A stretch of 64,000 bases of DNA from Protonemura montana. Its lineage: Eukaryota; Arthropoda; Insecta; Plecoptera; Nemouridae. Positions within the stretch are counted from its first letter, which is position 1. Every line of letters starts with the position of its first letter. A program made the translations under genes and the position numbers. Location: positions 19,472,418 through 19,536,417 of the forward strand of contig OX387605.1 of the NCBI GenBank assembly GCA_947568835.1, read 5' to 3'. Shown here one piece after another: positions 46,739 through 57,731 of the stretch. The notes under the pieces are model-generated. The model was not told the origin of the DNA and did no database searches. It was given only the letters and a program-made list of their open reading frames with translations.

Positions 46739-49700
46739 TGTTGTACTTCACATCTCGGCTACCGCTTCAAATATCAGTCACACTTCACCTAGCATTCTAG
46801 CGTTCGCGCTGCACTTTTCAACGGAATGGCCAACAATGGTGGAATTAGGAACGACTGGCTGACACATCCATACTTCTGCAATATCGAGAACAGCTGAAGA
46901 GAAAAGATAGAAAATCGGAAAATCAACCGTTTCCTCTCCTTCTGCTTCAGCTTTTTCTTCGCATGTTTTTTTCTTGCTAAACCATGCCACTTTTTCCAAT
47001 GTGTTTCCTGTGATATGTAAGTTATCTGTTTCTTTATAGAATGTGAAATAAGTGGACAAAGAAAATATTATAGGAATGGTAGATAACACATCAACAAAAG
47101 AATTTTTCGCAGACATGTCTCACAACTTTATTTTTCCATCACGTCTAAGTCTATTGTCGACACGTTTTTAATCCTTCATGGCTCACATCTAGCAGTGTTG
47201 AAGCATGTCTCAGGTCAATGTTGGTAGGAATTTCTAAGACTCTTCGAGCCAACAGACATACAACATTTTCCCCAGTCGAGCATGCACTCAAAAGTGCAAT
47301 CTTGGGTGGAAATTAAATAGAAAAGAGATGTTCTTCAGACGAGAAAATCGTTGAACAATCGCTGGGACATTGTTTCAGAGGATGCAGCCTCTATCATCCT
47401 GGCCGCCAGGCAAAGACTATCCTGGTTTTGCACGTGGTGGAACTTGGCAAGAACAAAACCGGGTAAGTAAGCGACGAAATCTGGGATGCATTCAAACGGT
47501 GTGATTCTGGTGCTATTGTGTTCGTACAGATAAAAGTGGTTGAATTCCCTTTATACTTCATTACCGAAGTAAAGAGAACAACAGAAAATGGTCCCATTTC
47601 TAAGCTTTCTTCAAATTGAACTCTTCGGAGCGTATTGCTTGAAATTCAATTACTTGTCGTTGGTTATTTGATTGAAATATCGCTCACGGGCTGTACACCA
47701 CGACTGAGTAATATTGTAAACTTCACAAAGTAAAGCGTGGTTATAATGTAGATTTGACAAAACAAATCCATGTGGCGCACACAAGAAGGAAATTAAACAA
47801 ATTGGTAATAAACCAAACTGGAACATCGTGCAGTTAGCTATGGTAAAAACGAGTTGTGTATTGCTGGAACCCATCGGGTCCTCTTCAATGGTGCAATAGC
47901 CTGGGGGTTATAGTACACCAAACCAAGGTAAAACGCTCAAAATAGATAAATGCTCTTCAGTAAACCACTAACACAACATGTCACGCTGCACGCACGCCTT
48001 CCGGCGTTGTCTAGTGTGACGTTTTTACTCAATTTTGTACACGAAGACCAATGTGTTAGAGATTTAGCTGATACAACTTGTAAACTGAAGAGACACAGTG
48101 TTACTCCAAATAATTCTTGGACCGTCCGTTGTTGTTCCTATTAGTTTGGTTAGATTGTTTTCGATTACTAACTCGACCCGTTATTCCCGAGTCTTGTCCA
48201 CGTCCAGTGTACGGACCAGACGGGACAGACGGTAGTTTCAACTTTCAGACGACCATCTTACCTCAACAACGTCGCTTAAAACCTTGGACGTTACAGAGTT
48301 TTCTTTGATGCTTGCAGCTTTCTCCCAATAAAGTAATAGTTATTTGTGAAAAGTTTTACAGTGCTCGGAGTTTGGGTATTGCCTGTGGCCAAATGTTTTC
48401 AGGCTCATGGGACATGAACGTGAGCTATCTACTTGCCTTCACTTCTCTCCTGCTTCGTTTTTCTTACTTTTATTATATATTACTTCCTTGAGGGCCCAGC
48501 GAATAGCATCTACCGATCTGAGAAACTTCGTTTGTGTATTTTCATGCATCGTATACAGAAAAAAAACACAAATTCAAGAATTTTTACCTTCTATGACTGG
48601 AAATTCTGCCCAGTTTCATTAAATTGAATTCTAGAAAGGAACGTGAAATGAATTTATAAACCAATATACAACTACGAGCATTTGTAGAGGTAAAAACTAG
48701 TACTGGACGAGGCTTACCTCGTCTGCATTGGAAATAACAAAACATTTTAAAAGAATTTGCGAGAACGGCATCCACGAAGAAAAAAATAATAACAAAAACT
48801 TTGCGTCCTCTACAGGAAAAGAAACAACATTGGCAGCATAGTAAACAAACTTTATAACTAATTAGTTCATAAGTTTGTTAATTCGACTTAAATCTTATGT
48901 CTTTCTACACGTGTACAGACCCACGCCAATTTTATCAGACCCCACCAACGGCACAAGCTTGTTATTTTCTATCAAATATCTTGCATGCAGTTGCTAAACA
49001 GCAGTAATTAATGTTTATTGGAAAATAATTATCATGACATTTTAACAAATTCAAAAATAGCCTAGTCAATATTAGCATGTTCTCAGAGCGCAACCCCGAA
49101 ATGCCTTCTGTAGGATATGACAGTATAGGTTACCCACTAGCAACGCCCCCAAAGTACGACCACTAACACAGCGATTATATTTCTGTCCAAATGAGCTTCA
49201 TAAATGAAAAGAACGATCCAATTTCACCCACAAAATACCACGATAAAAATCTACTCAATTCTTACGTGATTTACGAATAGTGTGTATAAAAATGTTGTTT
49301 ATGCAGCAATTTTGTTGTGGTTCTTCCACAACGTAACATAGGTTGTGTGAGAGCGGTCTGAGCGTTGGTACTTTATTTGAACGTTGCACGTTATATGTGA
49401 CCGGCACCATACATATTAGGAATTTCAATGAGCTATGATGCAATAATGCTTTTACGCTGGACTTTATTGAGGGGGTCAATCATTGGCTGTGTTTTTAATT
49501 TCACTTGTACAGTCCGTTGTCACTTCCACCCTTATGCTTAAAAAAAAAAAACAAGCTGGGAAATAGACAGCTATCATTTTATATGAAGCGAGTTGTTAGT
49601 GTGTGGTTGTAAAAAGGGCTACTTATATTACTACTAAAAATATTTGTTAATATATCACTTTGTTATTTGATAGCTTACCGAAGAACGAACCAGTAATGTA

Positions 49701-52700
49701 AAGTAAGGCTTGCAAACAAAGCTATCTGTTCAGTACCTACTATCACGATCAAAACGACGACAACAATACCGTATAGTCTGGGTAATAAGCGTTATCATCG
49801 AGGTATAAAGGAAACAATCCGATTCACGTTATCTAAGTTTTGGCATGACCGGATATTCAAATAAGTATGTTGATCGACTGGCGATACGTTTATTACGGCT
49901 CAGATACCTTGTGCACACAATTTTGTCAGTCAAAACGGTTGACAATGCGTCAAAGTTTGTCGTCAATCCAGTGTCCGCACAACATTGTGATCGTGAACAC
50001 AAAGCAATGGCGCACTCGAGTGTAGATTGCAGTTTGCACTGACGAAAGTGGGTCCGGTCACTGGAAGGATTTGTCTGCTTCAATCACAGCGTTTGCGAAT
50101 AAGGTGACTAGATGCCAGCAAGTTTCACTTTGGAATGGTTTCACAAAGTTTAACAAACTCACTGATACCATGGTGAATAATCAAAAGAGCGATAAAGAAA
50201 TTTGCATAGAGATGATTTCAATGATTTAATTGGAAAATGATACCCTACTGAATCGTAGTTAACCCTTTCGTGGTTAGTGGTAATCACTATTTTCCACTAT
50301 TAAAATTTCTGGGCAACTTTATTGGAATATTTATTTTCGACTGCAGAATTCCACCAATGTATTTAACAGTTTATGTTTTTCAAAAAAAAAAAACACAAAA
50401 ACACAAAAACCTTGACAAAATAATTTTACTTACGAATAATTAAGAAAATTCTAAATCGACATTTATCGATTTCAGTTTTTTTTCCCCAAAAGTAAACCAA
50501 TGCTTTCTCGGTAGGTATATACATGTTTTCACTTCATCTTTGTAACATAACACTGTAGTAGCTTTCTTTACGTTTACATTGAAAACCAACAGTAAAGTCC
50601 CCTTAGTTATAGTCGACAATTCCTGAAAGTTATTAACATTATTAGGTAAACTTTGGATGCGATAAGGTTGCAAAGTTGGTGCTGCTATGCTCACCCAGTC
50701 GTGTTCCTTTCACGCGACGACTATTCCCGTGCGGAGTATCGGGCCACGGTTCCATTTCGTGGCCCATTTTCATCGGGGACAACGTTCAATGGGCGCAGGG
50801 ACCCAAGAGAATGTTGCATAAGGAACGAAAGAGGAAAATCAGAGCACGATTTTGTATTGCAACGTGAAATGCAGGCGATTGCACCCTCTTTTGTGTACGC
50901 TAAGCGGATATACTCTTAGGTTTTACTAAAATTTTTGAAAAATTGGCTCCATTTCAACAAGGAACGATTCCAGCCTGCAAAAGATTACCGTTTTCAATGA
51001 TTAAGCAGCCCCTGTTAAAAATATGTTCTCTAAACGAGGACTATAATTAAAAGTTAGCTGAATTAATAAGCTTCCAAGCTTTAATTAAAGCTTAACTTGT
51101 ATAGACGTATTAAATGCAATTGAAAAGAAAAACTCGATGATACTAGGTCACATGGCGTAATGTTGTTACATGCCTTGTAGATGACATGTCAATAACTGAT
51201 TACTTGCTTAATCGAGCGTTTTTTGGAGAAAAAAAATTGTGATTGGATGCTGTCACGGTGACGAGACGAAACGCATCGTTGATCTACGCCAATAGCAGCT
51301 GTTATATCTGTCTGCAAACAAAAATGTTGACATCGTATGTCCAAACCACGTCGCTAAAACGCCGAATGCAACACTCAAAGTCGCAAATATTTCTGATAAT
51401 CTGTGTAAACCCTTTATATGTACCTCGATCGATCCCGCACCAAGTGATAGACCATATTTACTGTATTTGGCAGACGTCTGATGTACATCAGGAACAAAGT
51501 CCTGACAACCAGTCATCCTGATCCCTGCCGTGATCCTTGGCGTCTATATTGATTGATGAAGTCGCTGCGTCGTCGGCGGCATCGTCGGCGGCGGCGGCAT
51601 CGCTCCCATGCTAGCACAGATTGCGACATCAGCGGAGTCATGCTTCCTGCACCCCCCCATCGAAATTCCACGTCTGTCGAATCGCGTCACGGCCCATTAG
51701 CTACGAACTATCTTGCGATTATTTAAAGTTCACATTTCAAGATTATGCGACATGCATTCGTAAAACTGGATGGAGTGAGGGTTGTTTCTTGCTTTAAGTC
51801 GAGGGGCATTGCAATTCTTGGTGCAAAACCTTTACTTTTTACTTCTGTATCGTCTAAATATTAAAATAAGGTTAAGGTACGTTGGAGACAAACGCTATGT
51901 AAAAGAATGCACACCTGTGTGTCGATACGAATCGATTGTCTCAGTAAAAAATATCTAAATTTAAAAAACGGCAGCGTTATTCTTGGTCAACGACACGATC
52001 TTTGGAAACTCCACTAATCTGTCTTGACGAGCATTCTTCAAACCAAAATTATCCGCTCAACACCGTTAAACATCTAATAACTGTATCAGAATTTTAAGGT
52101 ATTTTGCATCTACATATGAGTCCATTTTCTGCGTTTTGACCTTCTGGGAAAGGTCTAAACTAACGTTACTAGAGGACTGTTAGCTATACTTTATTATGCT
52201 TCATCGTATATCGACAATAAAATGGGAATAAGAAATAGCTCAGAGATAAAAATAAAGATGGCCCTTCAATGCCGAAGCGCCTTTGGAGCGGAACTTCAAC
52301 CAGCTATGTCTAGAGTGGATCGAGTTTGATCTGTCAGTGCGTATCGGATAAGGCAGGATTTTCCAGATGTCCTAAGTCAAAGCTTTTGCTAAAGAAAATG
52401 AGGTAGAATCGAGCGTAGGCATTTAATCAACTTTTTTGTTGGATTTTTATACGTCAACTCTCAACATTGTCATATTAAAATTTGTTCCTACAATGTAACA
52501 ATACTGCAATTGTTAAGAACAAGCGTCACTTAAAAAAAAAACGAGACTTTCTCAGCAGGAAATTGGTTTCAATTACTGTTTTTTTTCTTCACCCCAGCAA
52601 GTTCATGGTGTGAACAGGCAGCAGAGAAATGTGCTGGGCCGTGCGTAGCGGGTCGGTCGCGGATGGAAACTTATGGCCCTGAGATCGACGTTAGACGTTT

Positions 52701-52732
52701 ATCGGGTCGGCGCCGCTAGCCAAAGGATTCAC

Positions 52733-52747
52733 AATAAGTGACTTATT
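52733..52747. repeat. 15-bp odd palindrome AATAAGTGACTTATT
   Basis: Perfect symmetry about the central G; it contains an AP-1-like GTGACTTA. Regulatory role unproven. Confidence 0.6.
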
Positions 52748-52831
52748 ATTTGAAGATCGTGAGAACGATGAGTACGACTTTTCTCTCACTTTCCACTCGC
52801 CTTCATCTCGCTTTCGCTGGTGTGAGAGGTT

Positions 52832-52845
52832 GGGGGGGGGGGGGG
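52832..52845 (+). repeat. Poly-G run, 14 bases
   Basis: Fourteen G, then A, then four G on the + strand. Confidence 0.9.
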
Positions 52846-53983
52846 AGGGGTTTAAGAAGGAAGGGTGCTTCTGGTCTGATGCCAAAGTAACATTCATTAC
52901 CCCGCTATATATTCTTCTCACTTTCTCATAATACCATACTCATTTCACGTCTCATTCACATTTTCCTCTCCATTCATTCCTCATTCCCCCCTGCTGACGA
53001 AATCTCGTCGGAAAGTTTCTCTCTACCTTGGCTACGACTCGGATGATTTTCTTCGCCCTGAAAGTTCGTTCAATAATATTATTACAGACCATTCTACCAT
53101 CTCAATTGCAATTTTCTCAAGAACTTTCATCAAAATTGAAGCTTTTTTCTTGGACGGAAATTTTTAAGTCGGTGTTGAACACAGAATTTGTATTCGTTAA
53201 CATCCGTCAAACAACTCTAGGCGTGCAAGAAAGAGCAATGACACTTATGCTAAATTTGAGAACGATAATACGGCGGGATACTCCGTTCAGCGTGAGAACA
53301 GATCATCATTCACTCATTCACATTCTCATATTAATTTTAGTACTTGACACGGTTTATACAATGATATTGTTCACAAACTATGTTATTACATAAATAAATA
53401 ATAAAATAAACATACTTGTCCGGAAGAAACGCCACCTGTCGTTTTGGGGTCGCATTTGGGCCATCTGTCAATTTTTAAAACACCACTCAAATCATCTCCG
53501 CTGATGACCTGCAACGCTGTGAATTGCTCTCAAGCTTTCAAGCTTTCGTCTTGCCAAGATGTCTTGATTTTAAGACATTGTAAGCATTTCTCTACCAATT
53601 AAAAAAAATCTTGGGATTGATTTTCCAGATGTAACAAATATTTTGAAGTACCGGAACTGAAATCGTAACTGAAATTGTACTCATTAGTTGGTAGCAATGC
53701 TTGGGGGTAGTTCTTGGGTTGGTATCTTCTCTCGCGGGCTAGACTGTACGTAAGGCATTTTGACACAATAAAGCCACGACAATAACATTTGCATTTTTCT
53801 TTGTTCGGTTGATTTCTTGACGGAGCCATAAAATAAGATGAAATGTAAAAAAAAAAGTTTCAAATTTTATGTAAAATAATCTAAGTGTAAATTATTTTTT
53901 TGTCATTAAGCCTTCTGCGTTTTGCGAAACTCGCTTTAATTTAATATTCGCACTGTCTCCTATGCTACGAAGGCAAATAAATA

Positions 53984-54406
53984 ATGAAAGAAATGAAGAA
54001 TCTTAAAACAAGAAATAGCTGTCCAGGGAAATATATGGCAGACAATAGTGACAACATTATAAACTTTCTTCCCCGGCTGAACGCTGTCGTTACGGAATAC
54101 GGAACCCGCCGAGAAACTTTGTTATTAGCAGAAACTCATCGCCGCGCGTACCCGCACAAGGAACAGGGCAATATTTTGCCATCACGTAGATTGTTAGGGC
54201 TGCAATACGTAACAGAATTAACCCGCGTTTCGGCAGGCTATACAATTAAGCAAACTATAATAAGATCTTCCGTTCCACCTCAAAGTATTAGTCAATTCCA
54301 ACTTGCCAGACAGATGCGATCCCCAAACGTGCTGGTGTCACTCGAGCTTTCAAACAATTTGATTTCCATCTACCAGTTACAGAATATTTATCATTGTAAA
54401 CCGTGA
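53984..54406 (+). CDS. Orphan open reading frame, 140 codons, doubtful
   Basis: It starts with ATG, with a second in-frame ATG (MADNSDN) 17 codons in, and ends TGA at 54404. The reading includes FLPRLNAVVTEYGTRRETLL and LLGLQYVTELTRVSAGYTIK. It is among the longest ATG-started frames in the gene-poor 43 kb, and its middle third (54075-54235) is GC-richer than the flanks. There are no known domain, signal peptide, repeat or neighbour clues. It could be a lineage-specific gene, an exon remnant or chance. Confidence 0.2.
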   Translation: MKEMKNLKTRNSCPGKYMADNSDNIINFLPRLNAVVTEYGTRRETLLLAETHRRAYPHKEQGNILPSRRLLGLQYVTELTRVSAGYTIKQTIIRSSVPPQSISQFQLARQMRSPNVLVSLELSNNLISIYQLQNIYHCKP

Positions 54407-57315
54407 GATGAACGACCGGTTTCTTTACAGCGTGCACTGCAATGAAAGGATGCATTGGAAGTCAACTTTGCTTTCTGCCACGTGGCAATTGTGTTGTTCA
54501 CTGCAATATGCATGTCATCCATCATCGATAATGAAACGGGGATGAAAAACTCCACGTACTAGTGAGGAGTAATTGCGATTGAGACTTGCACAGAAAGTAG
54601 ATTAATTATTATTACGATTTATTTGACAATGCATATTCCCCAGCGACTGACAGCTACAACCACGTGCCACCTCGTTGCCAAAGCTGGGGTGGGCAGAGTT
54701 TTTTTTCTGACGGTTCATCTCAACTAAGAATGTTAACACGAACATGTATTGATTAATGACGGCACTGATATCCCAGCAGTAAAGTTTGCCAAACACATTA
54801 ATCCATGTTGCACGTTATTGAGAATTCGGAGACGGGTGGTTTGTGTGGAATGCATAGAAAGCTCATCTGCACAACAAGTATGGCCGCTCAAAATGGTACG
54901 GCAATGTTCGCAAGCGGCCGAAGAATGTATATGGTATAACAGGAGACCTCTTGAAGTGGTTGTATGCTTGCCCAAGTGGACATAGTTTGGACGCACTGAA
55001 GATTTGGTCAAAATCTGACATGACGAACTAAGATTAGTCTTAACAGTGATGGATGACTGCGGACCCTCGTGATGCTATCAAAGTCTAAAGTATCACAGGG
55101 GTGGTCAATGCTCCAGGATGAAATTTCGTTCTTCTCCTCAGATTGCCATGTCCTGCTTGGTTGCTGTAACTTTTTGGGGGAATGCAAAGATCAACAGAAC
55201 AGAGCGGGAAACGAACCCCGAAACGTTATAGCGGCCGCAAAGTTTGTGGTCGATATGGAGGTGTTAGAAAAAGTGTGATTATCCTGGATTTTCGCTTCAG
55301 AATCCGTAAACGATTATGGTATAGTGCTCTTGCAGTGTGTGAAAATGCTTTGCGTTTCTGGTGCAATATAGAAAACCATGTGTTGTGATCCGTTCTATGT
55401 TCTAAAGTTTAAACTATTCATTAAGAAGACAGAAATTCTTGTACCAAGGTGGAGAGAGTGGGTTCCAATGAGAAGGTTTCAACTCGAATTTAAACAATTT
55501 TTTGACACTGTTCTGCAGGTAATTTACTAAATAATTACTAAACTAGGTTTCTCATCAACAGATTAAAAATAATGCGAATGGTTAAAAAAAAGTCATCTGA
55601 CCTGCATCTGGATCCTATGAATAGCAGAGCAATGCGTTTTTGACAGTTTGGCAAGTCACTCATCTGAACACCTCTATTCACTGATCGCGATTGACGGATC
55701 GCCAAAAGTTAATTACTTCAGAACATGAATAAAACGAAATTGAGTTGCCATCTGCGTCCTAGTGGAAGTTATCGAAACTAGCATCTTTTCCGCTTGGTGT
55801 TTGTGACCAGCAAGGGTAAAGAAACTCTTGCCGCACTGGCCAGTATTTGGCCGCGCACGGTCGTATGACCCCAAGATCCCATTCTTTTTGCCCAAACATG
55901 AGTTTGACTAATGATACACTCTTTGGCAGCACGTGTCTAGATCAGGCTTCCCTCACTCAAGCCGTTCACAATGTTTATTTGAATCACTGCTGAAGGTTTT
56001 GTGCATAAAACGACAATGAGTTTACAAATTAGCTTGACACTTTGTAATTAGGTCAGATCAAAATGAGTTCATAATTTGATTCATGATCAGTGATTGCCAC
56101 GATTGGCTGAGATCTGCTAGATAATTGTACTTAGCCCATCTATACCTATATCGAAAGTCTTGGATAAATTGATATCGATAAAAAATTATGATTACAATCA
56201 GCCGACCTAACAAAATGTTACAACAGTTAAACGTAGAACATAGGAATAGGCAGCCGGTGCCTTTGCACTGGTAGGGTGTCTTGAGATTAAGTTCTTTTTC
56301 TGGGTCATTCATTGTCAGCGAAAGGGGCTCGAAAAAACCACCAATTTACACAAACACTTTCTTAAGTTTCTTTGTTTCTGTGCGAGCATACGCGACCATA
56401 AAATGGCGCATCACTGGAACTGGACAAAATAAACAACCGCTAAAGAATAAAATAAATTTTATGATAACTACCAAAATAAGTATTCTATAAAAGCTATACT
56501 CGTGTACAGGTTAGTGAGATAGGGCAAGAACCCGTAATTATAATGAGTATGCTCGTAGAATTTGGTTCACATGGTTAGGTTTGTGTGTAACTGACCATTC
56601 TGAACTCGGCAACACACATTCTTTCAGTCCTTGTCATGCAAATGCCAGTTATTGCCAGCATTAGCACTGTTTTGGCCAAGTCTTTACTCTAAGGCAGCAC
56701 AGAAAAAAACAACGTGTACATTTTTTGCAAAACAAAAAAGAAAACAACTATTATTTAGCACCGTTTTGATACGTGATTTTGACCAAAATACCGATAGACT
56801 GTGCTGAGAATGAAACGGCCGCTTATGACGATCAGAGTATTTTCTATCCAGTTTCAAGGAGATCGACTAACGAAATTGCGCGGCAAAATATTGAACAGTG
56901 AGTCTAGACTTGCATGAGTTAGTACCTACAGCTGACACGAGCTGCAGCTGTCACTCACAACACAAGCCTAGTAAGCAGTGAACAGTAGAGTAGCCTACTC
57001 TAGGTATTTGCAGGTGCGACTACGTTCAGTTTAATTACCAGCCAACACGTTGGTCATTGCTAAATTCACTCAATTCGTAAGTTTGCGTTCGTAAGTTTCT
57101 AATCGCTAATTAAGAGATTGAAAAAGAACATTACTTCGTGCTGTTATGTAATAATATCGAATTATTACTGCATTTCTACCGCATTGAAGGCATTTTATTG
57201 AAGTAATGGACTCAAGCTGGTACGTAAATTATGTTGACATGGGACGTTTCTGATTGATACACTTGATAAAGAATCGAATCAGAATGACCCTTGTTATTCT
57301 TTTCACAGATTGTGA
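54407..57315. other. Upstream of the vanin-like gene; no gene recognised
   Basis: AT-rich DNA with E-box-rich sequence near 56928-56950 (ACAGCTGACACGAGCTGCAG, then CTGTCAC). No exon with convincing splice sites was found. Confidence 0.45.
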
Positions 57316-57680
57316 ACGACCTTTGCTATTTTACAACGAACTACCTGTCTATAGGACGTTACGCGATTACGCATAGATAACGTCCGAGCAGCAAAGGTCA
57401 ATCGTATTCGAATCACACAACGATCGAAGCGATGCGCTAGCCGCGCACGTTCGTTTCCTGATCACAAGACCAATTCGCCAGCCGGTGATTTAGTCATTGT
57501 CTCTCCACAATCATGCAATCACAGCTAACCATAGCGACTGAAACAACGCGATCTGATTAAGAGATAAAGATAAAAACACATTAGATTAAATCTCGCGAAC
57601 TTTGTGGTTATCGTTGTTATCAGCTATATTAAGGATATCAATTGATTTTTGTGCATACAGTCAGTTTCTGACAGACTGAT
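57316..57680 (+). promoter_or_regulatory. Candidate upstream regulatory region of the vanin-like gene
   Basis: Inverted GACCTTTGCT (57318-57327) and AGCAAAGGTC (57390-57399) flank a nested inverted pair GGACGTT/AACGTCC (57354-57360, 57379-57385). CAAAGGTCA is the core of HNF4-type sites. Downstream, GAGATAAAGATAAA (about 57561-57574) gives two GATA sites and TTATCAG (about 57617-57623) a reverse one. TATATTAA at 57625-57632 and an arthropod-type initiator TCAGTT at 57661 mark a possible start site about 70 bases before the ATG, though the spacing is a little long for a classical TATA-Inr pair. The assignment rests on motifs only. Confidence 0.4.
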
Positions 57681-57731
57681 TATTATGTTATAGATTCTGC
57701 TTTAGTGCAGCTAAGAGAACACATCGCGAAA

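Larger units (their letters stand above)
46166..53980. other. No recognisable gene
   Basis: AT-rich with GC-rich patches near 50650-50900, 51240-51700 (including a CGTCGG/CGG triplet-rich stretch at about 51565-51605) and 52600-52800. Contains three CGGTTTTATCTGA copies (46551-46738), a 15-bp palindrome (52733-52747) and a G run (52832-52845). Some + strand frames reach 121 codons (53028-53393) but start at TTG and show no known domain. Confidence 0.45.

Noticed and set aside
53028-53393. A 121-codon + strand frame
   Set aside because: Begins at TTG, is AT-rich with Ile/Leu/Thr bias typical of random AT-rich DNA, and has no supporting signals.
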